Both the position numbers and the translations under genes were made by a program. From Sphaerolaimus hirsutus (Eukaryota > Nematoda > Chromadorea > Monhysterida > Sphaerolaimidae), in NCBI GenBank assembly GCA_964036195.1, contig OZ038457.1, positions 14,783,147-14,847,146 on the forward strand: 64,000 nucleotides of DNA, given 5' to 3'. Of this stretch, positions 22,496 through 37,400 are shown piece by piece. The first letter of the stretch is position 1, and every line of letters starts with the position of its first letter. Under the pieces are notes generated by a model that saw nothing but the letters and a program-made list of their open reading frames with translations, had not been told where the DNA came from and ran no database searches.

Positions 22496-25400
22496 ATGTC
22501 CCAGTACCACTTCGAATCGCAACTAGTCCGCTCGTTGGCCACCTTGCCGGCGACGCGCAGCGCGACCGACTTGGCGCTGGTGTACGCCGCACTGCGCAGA
22601 TTGGACACCTTCGAGCATTTGGGCGACGCGCCGCTCAGGGCCCTGTGCAGGGTGGCCCGTTTGGAGCGGCATCCTGTGAATGAAGTGCTTTTTAGGTTGG
22701 ATCTTGGTGGTTGAGGCTTTGAAAGTTTGCAATAGTTGAGATATGATAGGTGTTTGGTTTGATAGCTTTTTTTTGCGGTTGGGGGCAGTGGAAGGAAAGG
22801 AAAGAGGGGTTGGCTTCAGGGGAAGGCAAGGAAAGGGGAAGGAAAGGGGGGTTGGGGCAGGGGAAGGAAAGGTCCCCCCAAATCGCCCATCTATCTATTC
22901 CGGAGGCCGCTCAGCTATCTATCTATCCCGGAGTAAAATTTCTCAAAAAAATCTAGATAGATAGGTAGCTGGCCGATTTGAGTTGTGGGGGGTTCAAGGG
23001 ATAGTAGCAAAAACGTTTTTCCTCCGTGATAGATAGATAGATACCTAAGCGGTTTCCGAGATAGTTAAATAGCTGGCAGATTTGGGGGGGGGGGTAACCC
23101 CCTCCGACTCCCCCCGTTTCTCACCCCTGCCCCATCCCATTCTGAGGTCTCGGCAATATAGTCGTATCACAATAACCCGTGTGTTATGAACGTGTGAGTA
23201 TTGAGCGACTGTCCTTTTCAGGAAGGGCGAGCCGGCCACGTGCTGGTACATCTTGCTGAGCGGGTCCGTGTTCGCAGACAACCAGCTGTACCTGCCCCGC
23301 GCCTGGTCAGTTTGCTTGCTTATCATGTCCCCTGTTCTTTTACTCATTCCATGCATTTACTCTTCTTCGTAATGTCATTTTATTCATTGTTATTTTATTA
23401 TCTACTGTAATATTTTCATATTTATTATCATTTATCCATCAGAAATGCACTCTTTATTGAAGCGGATCGTCCTTGTCTTATCTTTAACATCGGGGAGTTG
23501 GTTCAATTGGCTGGATGATGTCAATTGTCAGTTGTGACGAAAATACAGTGACACCAGGGATCACAAAATTTTTACCCTCCTGGATTTGGATAGAAAGCTG
23601 AGCGGCCTCCAGGATAGATAGATAGCTGGAAAAAAATCTTTTTTTGGGGGGGTGGGGTTCGATATATACGCTTTTTCAGGGTGTAGAGGGAAGGAAAGGG
23701 AAAAAAATCGCTAAAGGTAGGTTTCAAATAGCTCATAATGGGTATACAAAAGCATATAGTACTCAAAATCAGGGTTCTCCAATGGGTTACCCCCCCCCCC
23801 CCCAAACCGCCCAGCAATCTATCTATCCTGGGGGCCGCTCAGCTATCTATCTATCCCGGAGGCAAAATTTTGGGCTGCTACTCCGTAACCCCCCCCCCCC
23901 CAAATCGCTCAGCCATCTACCTATCTGGAGAGAAACTATAGAGAAACTACCTATTTTGAGAAACCCCAATTTTCGCTCAAAATCACTATTTTTCGTACCT
24001 TTTTATAGATTTTCACTTCCAAAATCACTAGTTCTTGTTCCTATTTACTTATTTTCAGCTATTTTGAGCAGGGGTCTCCTAGATTTTGAGAGAAACTCGT
24101 TGAGGAATATAGTTTCTCGAAAATCGCTCCAGATAGGTAGATAGCTGAGCGATTGGGGGGGGGGGGGTTAGGGCGTAGTAGCGTAAAAATTTTTCCCTGT
24201 GGATAGCTGGATAGCTGAGCGGCCTCCGGGATAGATAGCTGGACAGTTGGGGGGTAACCCCCCCCATTGGAGTCCCCTCCAGGGGTCTCGAATGGGGGGG
24301 GGGGGTTACCCCCCCCCCCAAACCGCCCAGCTATCTATCTATCCCGGAGGCCGCTCTGCTATCTATCTATCCCGGAGGCAAAATTTTGGGCTATAACCCC
24401 CTAAACCCCCCCCCAAATCGCCCAGCTATCTACCTATCTGGAGCGATTTTTCAGAAACTATACCCCAATTTTCGCTCAAAATCGCTATTTTTCATACCTA
24501 TATATAGATTTTCACCTCCAAAATCACTAGTTCATGCGTCTAACTGCCTATTTTCAGCTATTTTAAGTACTATATACTCTTGTGAACCCAGGGACGTATC
24601 CAGGATTTTTGAGCGGGGGGGGCTGCTTGTTTACGGAGGCCGGCGAGGGGGGGGGCTCAGCCCCCCCCCCTAAAATTTTAGCTACATAGTGGCGGAATGT
24701 CGCCATGGCGCTGGCGCCATTAGTAGGCGCCACGCCATGGCGCCATTGGCGTTGGCGTCAGCGCCATGGAATGCTGTATATGTATGTAAATATACATACA
24801 AAACAGCAAAAAACACAACATTGAGTGTATTTATAATGATTTGTGGCCACATAGAGCAAATCCGATGATAATACCTTATGTCTGGTGAAGAATGCGCGCT
24901 TGCGCGCAAAATTTTTTAATGCTGACGTTGAAAAAGTCGCATTTTTCGGTCACTTTTTGGTCTCGCCCCGGGAGGGGGGGGGGGCTGCAGCCCCCCCCCG
25001 CCCCCCCCCTGGATACGGCCCTGTGTGAACCCATTTTGGGCTATTTTACACCTACTTTTAGCGATTTTTCTCCCTTTTCTTCCTTCTATGGCCCGAAAAA
25101 GCCTAGATATCGAACCACCACAACCCCCCCCCAACCCCCCAAAAAATTTTTCAGCTAGCTATCCCTCCGGAGGAGCGATTTGCTATCTATCCAACCACCA
25201 AAATTCAAGATACCCCTGGACCCCTGAGTGACAGTAGCAGTTCTATACCATTCAGTCATAATATTTTAGCCGGGATATTCCCCGCGCTAGCGGCTTACTT
25301 CTAGATTTACCGGAGTATTTCTCTTGTTGCAAGTGTTGTAATATAAATAAGCGGGTGTTTAGTTATTAGGAAGTTCATTTGATCACTGTTGGTTACTGCG

Positions 25401-28400
25401 TTTGAATTTTTTGTCTGAGTGGTCCCAGTGCCACTTGTCTGATATACCTGTATGTTTTCCCCAATAACCTAATTTGGGAACTTTTGAAACAAATGTGTTT
25501 AAAAACCCCATGTAAATAGTTTGTCATCCCTTGTTGGGGGTGAAATTGGTGAAAAAGTAGGGTACAATGAAAAATAGTATTTAAATAAAGTTAGGTAGTA
25601 GCAAAAGAAAAAAACACAACAACCGTCCCCCTCGTTCCCACGTTATTCCCAACTTGAAAATTCCTGATACAACCAAAGATGATATCATGCACTGCACTGA
25701 TGCTTTTGTAAATTCAGTTTTGCATGTGCAAGCATATCATCTTTCATCTTGTATCAAATTAGTAAAGTGACCACGTTCACGCTGAATATCCGGATAGAAT
25801 GTTTTTAACATCGCCGTTTGGTTGTCAACTTTGTTAACAACTTGTCTTTAGCGGCCAAGATCGCGCGCGGGCTTTTCATGCAAATCAATCACCAAGTTCA
25901 GGTTTTCAGCACCGAAATCGCCAGACAAATTTCGTCCATATTTTTGAAGTGAATTTTCTGATCAGATAAGCAATAATTGCCGGCTTGACTAGTGCGCTAA
26001 ATTCAACTACGCTCACTTCGATTGGAGCAATCTTCACTTCGCAAACTGATCGGTGTCCAAGCCATGATCTATTTCTACAGTTAGCAATCACTTTTGACTA
26101 TGGGTTGCATACACAGTGAATTTTCAATGTTGGTTAAGTTGGAATATAAATCGATAAAATACATTTGTCGACAAGTTGAATATCAATTAAGTTCCATGCA
26201 CTTGATTGTTTTAGAATGATTCCTCTGGTCTAGTTGTTGCCAAGTTATCGCTGGCATGTGAAGTGGTCACCATGTTAAGCGATGGATGCACTTTTTTCTG
26301 CCGTCTTTGCATTCATCGACATTTCGTCGCAAGGTCAGAGTGAAATGTGGCATGTTTGAATTCGCCGAATTTCACTTTGAAGTGTCTTGTTCAGTTGGAG
26401 AAGCAATTATGAGATATACATACGTGGAATTACTAGTGTAATTTATTCACGTGAGTGCTGCATATCTGCATAGACTTTGTGTCCTGACTTGAGCATATCT
26501 GCAGGTAACTTACTGCTGAATAGCTGCGCTGTATTTTCCTTCCTTGATTCATTCATTCATCTAGTGAAGACGTAACTATAATTTCTTCTGAAGATACCTC
26601 TTTGTCACTGTCATATTTATTTGAGCTTCCAGCTTTGCATCGCTCACATTGAAATTTTCCCAATAATCGTGATTTTATCCAGATTGATCAAATTTGTAGG
26701 CTTAAAGATCGTAATTGCGCAGCGGCTCGCCTTTCCTTCCAGGTGGCAAGGGATAACCGATAAACAGATAAAATCTGTCATTTTGAGAAGTTTTTCCGCG
26801 CTGCCGCCGACTGCCCGGCAGTAGTGTTCTACATTTGTCACCCATTTGCAAAACACATCCCACCATTCGTAGAATCCAACCGAGTGTGATCAAATTTCCT
26901 GATAAATATCGCCTTAACGCGATTTCACGTTTGTCCCACCTTGTTCTTTTTGTGTGACAATTTTCTCATAAATATATCCATTTTGTGCCAAGACTATTTA
27001 TCCTATTCTTAAATACATTACGCTGTAGTTATTATGAACAAATGAGTGTATTTGTGTGAAATTGACATTTTTTCTCGTTTGTTCTTCGTTGTTCGTTTTT
27101 CACTAAGTCACACTTTTTGCGTAAAAAGTGTGATTGGTAATGCTGGCCCTCTTGTTTCTCTTCAGCTATCAAAAGCTATTCAATGAGAGTTTTGCGTGAG
27201 AATGGCGCCACACACGCTGGATGTCAACTAAGTTTTATTGAAATATGTGATTTCAACTTTCCTATCTGATGAGCTTATTTTTTACACCATGACACTTAAT
27301 TTTCATTGGTTCTGTTAAGTGTGATGTTTGAAATTTTTGTGTGTTATTTAGTTGACATTGAGTTGACACGAATTTGCGATGTCAACCAGCGTGTGTGGGC
27401 TCAATGACTGATAATGAAGTCTGATATTGATTGTTGTTGAAATTGATGCCTATAAAAGACCCTGTAAAACTCATATGCCATGTAAAAGACCCTCTGAGGT
27501 ATCCAAATCTTACAGGGTATTTTACATTTTACAGGGTCTGGGAGTGGCACCAGTTGTCGTAAATAGTCATAAGTTCTGTACTCTCCCGCACATTGTCGTT
27601 GATGTTGTCTAAATTCATACATGCTTCCAAACACTCCTCCCTTACTGGTTGATCCACTTGGACGCATGCCAGAGTGCTACAATTTTCAAAATGAAATTCA
27701 AATTGAAAATTTTGTTTGCTTAGTGCCGGCCACGACGAAGACACCTCTGTACTATTTGAAAGTATTTTACTCTAGTCTACAAAAAGTTGAAACGAGTGAG
27801 TGCTTAGCGTGCTGCGGCTGCAGTCAATAAAAATTCAGACTGGGTATATTCTGTTGCAGCGCATTTCGTGTCCACACGATTAAAGTTATGATTTTAAATT
27901 TTAAATACGATAAGTGTTGAGCGCAGTTATGAATTTCATAGCAACGATAGGTATGCAGATTTTTGTTGAGTGTACCATTGAGTTGCGCCAACCAGATTTT
28001 TGCCAGGTTTTCTTTCTGCGGTGTATTTCTGAATATGTTTATGTACCTGCCATATTTTCTTCGCGTTTGTTGCGGCAATTGAATTTTACATTTTGAACAT
28101 TTTTAGCGCACTGCCCCATGTTTCATGTGTGACTGTGAATAAGAATGATCCCGGTCGTTTTTTGATTGCAACAAATTTTCTCTGGGTGTATGAATGGAAA
28201 ATCCATTGAGAATATTTCCTTGGAGAAACATTTCCTTGTTAGATGAGGGGTGTTCGTTCCAGGGAAGTAACCTTTTAGCAATGCACAATTATTCATTGTC
28301 CGCTCAAATAGCTCACCTGCCGCACGACAACTTTATACGAACGCGTGGGCACGATAAATATTCTTATTTTTTTATTAGTTTGTGAAATTGTGCAAGGTGT

Positions 28401-31400
28401 TGGTGGGCCACTTGCGTCTCAGCGCCACCCGCGGCGAGTACAGCACTGGTTTTCTTGTGCAGCATTTCCCACATGATCTTTTTACACACGATCATCATGC
28501 CTAGAGTTGGCAGCAGTGTTTGATATTTAAAAAAGCATGTATCCAAAACTTTTTTGTTTTAAAAAAGACTGGCGAAGTTTTTCTCTGCCAAACATTTGGT
28601 TTCTAAAAACGTTAAGTAGGGGTTTGCGGTCGTTCAATATACAGTATTTTTTCAAGGTGTACAAAATAAAAAGAGAAAAGTAGCCAAAACTAGGTGAAAA
28701 ATGGGTAAAAACCGGTGTGCATGCATTTATGTAAATAGCTCAAAAATAGTTGGAAAGAGGCAATACTGTGTAATAATCTAAGCTTCACCTCCTACTGCGC
28801 TGCACCATAAGGGTTTCATACCTCCCCCTATCAGGTGATTCCGAAAAATGGCTTTGGAAACAAAACATTATTTAAACCGGGTCGTTGAAAAAAACAACTT
28901 TTTCCCGACCGTAGTTGTGCCAGCGGGGTGCCAGTGCGGCTGACAACGTGTGACAATGAAGCATATCCTTGATTGGCCTATCAGATACTGATACCTGTTC
29001 CAATACCAATACCAATACCTGATACATGCTAGATCGAGAACCCGGGCCCCATTTGATTTGAACCCTGCTCACGACAATTTTGGCTGCCATTTTAGTGCAG
29101 GAATTGTCGTTACAGCACTTTTCCTTGAACGTTCTCACAAAATAGTAAGTTATCTTGGCACAAAAACTGGCTATATTCTTTGCCCACTTGTCATTTTTCG
29201 TGTGCTTCGCATGCATGGGATGGGGGGTAAAAATATGAGATGCGGCTTTTTAAATTTTTTCTTTATATGTTTACTTTCAGAGCGTTGGGGTAACTACATA
29301 AATAAAATGAATGACGAGTCTTATGATTCTAAAATCGTCGGCACATGCCATTTTCCACGGGAAGCCATTTTAAAAAGTCGTGGCGGAAATAGCCTGGGAT
29401 AGATCATTTAAGGCGAGCAGATGGGAATTTCAAATTTGAACATGTGTTTTTGAAGTTTGAAATTTCACTTTCGTCGTGTTTACATCCTGTAATTGTGTAC
29501 GATCGTACTTCCACATGTGCCCTGGTTAAATATGTCTTCCAGAAAATGCAGCCAGAAAATTCAGCAATGTTAACTGCTTCAACGATCAATAATTTTGTCG
29601 TTATTTTTTGCACTGCATTGTCAAGAAGTTATTTTCGCGAGTCCAATAGAACTTTACAAATTTCCCTACCTCTATAATTTGTCATTTTTATTGTTGTTTG
29701 TCCCTTTAACATGTGAGGCACTTCATGGTTGGCAATGTGTTAGTTTTTATAAATGGCTAATCTCAATCATAAACATGTGTTCGACACGTGTGCCGCGTGG
29801 GTTGAGTGAAAATTGAGTCTAATTTGCATACACTCATATGGTTTCAATTCCATTATTTATGCTCCCTGTTTAGATTTATTTATAACACTTACATAGTATA
29901 TGTATTTTTCCAATTTTTGTGACCATTTAGGACACAGCATTAGCAGTAGACACATGACAAAATACAGGACACACTATTTGTTCTAAAAAACTTTCTCAAT
30001 CATTTTTCAGTACCCAAAGTATGCAGCCATGACTCAAGTGATTTGTGTCGCCCATCTACCGCCACCGTCCAGCGATTCGAAAAATGGGCGGCACGACAAA
30101 AATACTTCTAATCTGCGCACCTACCTCAATGTGCAAATTTCATCTGATTCTGGTATAATTCATGAACATGAGCATGAATTAGAGCGTAATTCGAGTGCAG
30201 CGCCACACTTTGACAGTTTCTGCGCGAGTGTGAGAAATGATCTTTCTATGTCAGCCGGCGGCGCGCCGAGAGCCACTGTTGTGTTACCTGTTGGCCTGTC
30301 ATCCAGCGACAGTTCTCTGGATAAGACACCGGTCACAGGTGATTTTTGCCACTTTTTTGGCACTTTTATTAATGCACTTAATTAATTGTACTTAATTTTG
30401 CAGCACTTTCACCCATAATTTTTTTTCGGGGTTTAGTGAATTTCGACCCTGCGCGGGTTCATATACACCCCTGTCAAGAAGTTCGTGCGCGACGATTTTT
30501 GTCCGTTTGCTTCAATTGCTTTTCATTGTGATGACTTTCTAGGGGGCTGACATGGTAATCAAAAATAGCCCATACATTTCTATACCAATGTATAGCCCCT
30601 AGCTTTATCATGCCCAGGTTGAGAGCCCCCAAATAAAAAAATCGCAATAAAAAGTTCATGCGCCGTGTGAATTTACAAAACAACAAATATTTGGTTATTT
30701 TTTTTATTCACACCCACAGCACCATAATAACGGGGGGGGGGGGGGCAGATCTTTATGTCGTGCAAAAAGTTTATAATCAATGACTAATCTTTCCAACACT
30801 GCACTTTCTTGAATGTGCCGCTATGATCATCAACAACCACTCCCAGGAAGTTCCCAGGAAGAACTTTTGTTCCTGGTGCATGAACTTTTTATCGCGATTA
30901 TTTTATTTATAGGGCTCTCAACCGGGGCATGATAAAGCTAGAGGGCTGAAATTTTACACTTTAGTAGAGAAATGTTTGATACCCATGTCAGCCTCCTAGT
31001 ATTTATGTCATCATCATGAATAGCAATTGAAAAACGGACAAAAATCGTTGCGCATTAACTTTTTGACAGTGGTGTAGATAGTAAATCGCCCTTCTGGGAT
31101 AGCTAGATAGATAGCTGGAGCATTTGGGGGTACCCCCCTCCCAACCCCCCCCCCCTTTCCTCTACTGAACCCCTGATCCACTCAGTGCGGAAATGTCGCC
31201 CAGCCGTTCAAGACGACTCTACCATCAGCTCAGATTCAGAGTCGAACCGGAAATTTTCATCAATATTAACAGCTTCATCGTCGATAATCGCCGCAAAAAC
31301 CGATCAGAATTCAGGTGGCAAAAAGCGCGTCCGTTTCGCCGATTGCAAAGATGACCAATCGAAGTTTTTATTGGTCAATGTTGAACATAATGATGACTCG

Positions 31401-34400
31401 GGTTTCGTGGACGATAACTCTGATAAAAGTGAGATTGAGGTTGTCCAGGGCTGCGAGGACGTGAGGTGAAGTTTTTGTGGATAATTGGGCGACTCAAACT
31501 TTACATTACCTACATCTTACAACATACACTACCTACAACCTTACATTTTACATCCATAACATTGTGAATATTCTGTACACCATTTTACCCTATTTGAACA
31601 CTTCCTCATTCATGTTTCTATACGTGAATACATGTGTACTCTGACGCACCAACGTTCTCTTTCATGTTCTACGCATGAGATGTATGAAACTTTAATATTT
31701 ATCAACTCGCGAAATCATGCACGCTGCAGTTTGCGAGTTAAGAAAGTGGCCGCTAAATATGTCACTTCACTATCATTCACATGATCTCCGTTCTGAAATT
31801 GACGCGTGATTAATCGATTCAAAGTTTCATTGCCGCCGCGTGTTTATCCAATGAGCGAGAGACATTGGAACCGGTTTTGAAGACAGTTCACTTTGAAGTT
31901 TTTATGGCTAATTCGTTTACTGTTTACTGTTCTATGTTCTTCACAGCCTTGTGATGAAATTTTTAAAAAACCAACAAAGTGTAGGTAGGTCACGGAGTAA
32001 TTATTTTGCATTAAACGTCGCTAGGAAAGTTTTGTTTTGTGACAAAAGTGTAACTGTAACTGTAACTGTAACTTTGTTTGGTTTTACTATAACTGATTCT
32101 GCCATGTAACTAAAAGTGGGGTGAATCCACTTTAACATGTAGTGTACTATAACATGTTGTGGAATCTGACATGCCGCCATGGGAATGTGACATGTTGTGG
32201 AATGTAACATGCCAAAACGTGAAAGTAACATGTCCAGCATGAAAGTAACATGCCAAAGCCAAAGGTGAATGTAACATGTGAAGTGTGAAAGTAACATGCC
32301 CTGCACAAGCAGTTGCAATGCATGTGTCACATATTAGTACTTGCTTGACAGTGCTATTGTTGCAAGAGACTATTGCAGTATTGTGAATTTGTAACAGCGT
32401 TGCGTTTTCATAGTGATCGATTTTGATATTATTATTGGTGAAGCTGTGCAAATGATAAGGATTATAGTGGGTTGAACATTATTCATCAATATGAAAATTT
32501 ATTTCACTAGACAAGTGCACAGCACACTAGGGTTGGCAAGCCATTTTTTTTTATTGCTGGGGAAAAATTTTTGGTACTCACGCACTAGGTAAAATGCAAA
32601 AAGTTTGTGCCCATGCACGCATTTTCATGCAAGCAATACACCAGTTTCTTTTTTTCATGGCTTTTACAAGCAATTTGGTGGTGTAGCACCCATTTCTGTG
32701 TGCATTTAAGCATGTAAGGTAGGCTGTGAATCATTGGGGGAAGTATGCATTGTTTTGCTATGTGTTTCATATCAAACATGAATCGAAATGCATCCATTTT
32801 CACTTCAAAAATGATTTTTATTGTGTTCTCAGCAAAAACATCACACATATTCCACAGCTCTACAGTACCTATATTACCACAGAAAGAATAACTGTGCACT
32901 ACCTATCAATTTACATGTCTTTTATTACCCTCAGAGGTGATTTTTGAGAGAAATGGGACTAATTTTGACCTCAGCAATAAAAAAAATCAATTTAAAAAAA
33001 CATTGGGGTCGTTAAAAAAAATCGATTTTTCCAACCCTACAGCACACACATACAAGTTAGTAAATATATTAGTACACATGACCAAAATGATAACAAAAAT
33101 CAGCAACAAACATTCACAACTATCAATGTAAAGTTCAAAGCAAGATATTCAAATAGCAAGTAAGTTTTTTACAAAAAAAAACAATCTGCAAAAACTACCA
33201 TCGCAACAAAAAATCTTTATATTTTTCAAAATGGCTTATCAAATGACTTTCCAAAAAAAACATGCATTGTGACCACTGGTGCAGGGCATGTTAGGTTCAC
33301 GCTTCACTTGTTACATTCACCTTTGGCTTTGGCATGTTACTTTCACGCTGGACATGTTACTTTCACGTTTTGGCATGTTACATTCCACAACATGTCACAT
33401 TCCCATGGCGGCATGTCAGATTCCACAACATGTTATAGTACACAACATGTCAGAATGACCACACTCCTAAAAGTGTGCTTTCTGCGACTGGCCATCAATT
33501 TATTGGCGCTGCGCCGCACACCACCAAAATTTAGGAAACTCGTATATTTGTTCTAAACCCATTTGAGTTTACCAGAAAGGGTAGTCTGGCAACTACTGTT
33601 GACCGGTAATTGTGTTTTGCTGTATGACGGATCCCTTCGTTCCGCTGCCAATACATTTGGCCAATGTTTTCTGCACCTAAATGCAGCCTTTGAATGGATT
33701 TGAATCATCCACCATTGAGTGCCTCGATTTATTTTTATGTCTTGAGTATGCATTCTTTATACATTCTGAAGGGTCTGAATCCTTTTGTTTACGATTATTG
33801 GATTAGTGTAGATTTGCACAGTTCTAACATTCACCAGAGAGCTAAATAATGTGTGTATTTGATTCACGGCTTATTGTAATAGAAATGTTATGCAAACATA
33901 AAAGTTGTGTATCAGAAGAATACACAAGTAAACGGCCAGTGGCTAAATTCATAAATATAACACCCATGCCACTTTTTCTTACTTTACCTACCCTTCTTAC
34001 ACTTACCACAAAACCACTATTCCTCACAAAAAATGCCCGTGTAAACATCTTTCTTTTCTTCAGTTGTAGGCCGTTTTGTGCAAAATGCGTACAACAGGAT
34101 AACATGGGAAATTACGCATTCCTCCATAAGACACAAAATGGCGTGAAATTGTCTGCAAGGTCAAAACTTACCGCGGCCTTGTCACTCTCTGGCCACCGCA
34201 GCAGAACAGACTAGAATTGGGATGAATACTTACAGATGTATGAAAATACATCCAATGTAGTGATGTAAACGGCGCCAGGACTTTGGCGCCAAGCGCCATG
34301 GCGCTTTTCCGACCCCTAGCGACACGCGCCAATGGCGCCAGAGCAAAAAGCCAAAGCAAAAGGTCATCGCCAGGCATTTTGTTCCTGGCACTGGGCACTC

Positions 34401-37400
34401 GCCATGGCGATTTTTGGTTTGGCGCTAGCGCCAGGCACCAGCGCCATGGCGCTTTTACATCACTAATCCAATGCTGCTGGCAGTAAATGCACATGAATAA
34501 TAGCCAGCCCTAGGGTTGGAAAGACTCGATTTATGCGCCAGCGTTTTAAAAATGTTTTTTTTCTTCAAATGAGCCTAATATTTGAAAAATAGGTCATTGA
34601 TAACTGGATGACTATAGGCCACATCAGTGACGTACTTTTTGTCGCCTCCTACTTACGGTCTGCCAATACCACGGTACTTAATATCTACACAAAAGTCATT
34701 TTTTACTTGTTTACATACTTTGTAAATATTATGATACAATCACCATATTCAATATATTTTCTTATGAATAAAAGTTATAAGAGTAATGTGTCTGATTTTT
34801 TGTCAAAAAGATGTCGCCTCTAACCGTTAAGTTTGAAAACAGTGTCTCACCTTTAAATTTTTTTTGATGAATTGGCTGCCACTTTCTTGAAAACGATTTA
34901 TCGCATCACAATTCCAATTGCAGCTGTAAGTGCGTTTACTGTCCATCTTTTTATTTTAGGCCCTACAGACACTTGCTGTGTAAGAAATTTCGCAAAATTC
35001 GAAAACTCGTAAATCAGCTTTGAACGCGCTTGTTAACTCTACAAGAATAAATTGTCTCTTAACTACTGATAATAGGGATCAAAAATATCTCATTCCGGTA
35101 AACATAAATGCGTTCAAAGCTATTCAAAGTCTTCCAATGTTTTGAAATAAAAACTAGTAGAAAAATGATATGTGTAGGCACTAACCGTGTATTGTGAATA
35201 AATACACGCATACACTGAAACATTGAAAGTTTGGCATGATAAATCAGTAGTGTCAAACAGCATGTGCCGCCTGTAAATTTGTAAATTTGGGTTTATGACG
35301 TTCATGTGCGCATTTTGTGTCGTTTGACTCACGGTGCATCTTGTGTGCTGTTTCTTGGCTGTTGGTTGAGAATTTACAGTTGTGCTGGTGACAATGTCCA
35401 GTTGACGCCTTTATCAGTGGGCATGAAAGTGCATGCTTCAGTTATGAAGTTATGTAGATCTCCGCGAATTTTTGTTCAGTCCAAAATTTTCTAAATAGCA
35501 ACTACTAAAATATACATCCCCGTAACTCCGTTTTTATATTTTAAAATTCATATGTTCTAATTTATCTCGACGAAATTTTGCATAAAATACAGCAAAAAAT
35601 GCGTGTACTCAAATGAAAATGAATAGATTGGAGCAAAAATATGCCCTGAGAATGTCTTATGACACACAAATATTTGCGCAGGACATTTTGTCAATTAGTC
35701 CAAGATTTTTCCCAGTAGTCGTTTCTTTTTTTTCCTTTAACATTAGGTAGGGCTGAGAAAGAACGTTTTTTTAACGTCCCCATTTAAAAAAGGTTTTCTT
35801 CAAAAGTTCCCAAATACGGCTATGAGTCAACAGGTACATCAGACAAGTGGCAGTACTTTTGGTTCTATAAAAAGCCATATATCTGTGGAGCCATGAGATA
35901 GTCGAGATCGCGTGTCGGGCGCCTTACGTGCGCCTTGGTTATTGAATGTGACCTCAGAGTCAGCCATATTGTTTGTAAATAGGAAAGGGGGCGGGGTCGG
36001 GGGTATCCCCGTCAGCTAGCTATCCATCCCGGAGGTAAATTTGTTGGCTACTATCCCATGAACCCCCTCCCAAATCGCCTACCTATCTATTTAGCTATCA
36101 GGAGCGATTTTTAAAAAATTTACCCAAATTTTGACTAAAATCGCTAATTTTCATACCCTTTGATTTATTTTCACCTTCAAAATCACTAGTTCATGAGTTT
36201 TGTTGCATAATTTCAGATAATTTTGTACTATTATCTGCTTATATGCCCATTTTTAGTCATTTTTCGTCCATTTCTTTTTTTCTAAAACTTGAAAAAGCCT
36301 ATTTATTTAACTCGCGAACCCCCACAAAATTTTTTTCGGCTATCTATCCCTCCAGAGGTGCGATTTGCTATTTATCCAACCCCCTATGGGGTCAAAATCT
36401 AGCATACCCCTGTTTATGTTCTCGCTTTGCGCGCTGCAGTTCACCTGTGCAATTGTCTCGTGTTCGTAGTGCGATTCGCATCCGTAATGTCAGTTTCACG
36501 CATTTAATCAATGCGTTATACTCGTCCGTGATAGGTGACATTCCTGAAATTTTACACATTTCCCAACTGGTTGCAGTCTTTTATTCGCATCAGAAGATGC
36601 GGGTCGAAATTTGCTCGGAATGTGCGGGTTTTGTGTAGCTTATTAGCTGCGGAATTGATCTTTGGTAGGGTTGGCCGATGTTTTTTTTAAAACGTTTTTT
36701 TTTATTTTAAAAAACGTTGTTTTTTTTTAAAAACATGACGTCCGAAATGTTTTTTTTTTAAAAAAAACATCGGCTGAAATTTTTAGTACTAAGCACTAGG
36801 TATTTTGCAAAATTTTTGCGCGCAAGCGCGCAATTTCACACACAAATTGACATTGGTGGTTGTTTTCATTGGTTTTGTTGCATTTTTAGTATCAAAACAT
36901 CCATTTCTATGTGCTACCATGGGTGAATAAGCCGACATATGTTGCTGTAATATATAATATTGAGGTAATGTGCTTCCATGTACCTCCACAGTGTGTAACT
37001 TCACTCCCAAAGTAACAACCTCCTTTTATAACCTTGTTTGATCACCATTCCGTGCCAAACTTTACCTGAAGTCACGAACATTTGACTATAAGGCGATATA
37101 CGAACGATATGTCGACGAAAAATGGATATTTTTGACACAAATCACCACTTATAATGCTATCCCATGGCTCCACATCCATTATATGGTCATATTTCACATC
37201 ACAGAGTATTGCCAGTGTCTGATATACCTATATATGTTGACACTAGGTCATATCTGGGAGCTTTTAAAAAAAAACGTTTTTTTTTTTTAAAAACGTTGTT
37301 TTTTTTTAAAAACGTTTTTAAAAAAAAAACGTTTAAAAAAAACAAACATCGAGTTAAAAAAAAACGTTTTTTTTCCAACCCTAATCTTTGGTATTAGTCT

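Noticed and set aside
30011-31465. Treating the RVxF exons as cassette exons of RAPGEF
   Set aside because: RAPGEF exon 2 ends in phase 2; reading into 30011 in that phase hits a stop quickly, while exon 2 to exon 3 reproduces the conserved CFGKR junction.
36440-36638. Third exon of the nested gene encoding a CBM21 carbohydrate-binding domain
   Set aside because: The phase fits and AIRIRNVSF looks like a CBM21 strand, but the following residues do not match and the next conserved blocks are missing.
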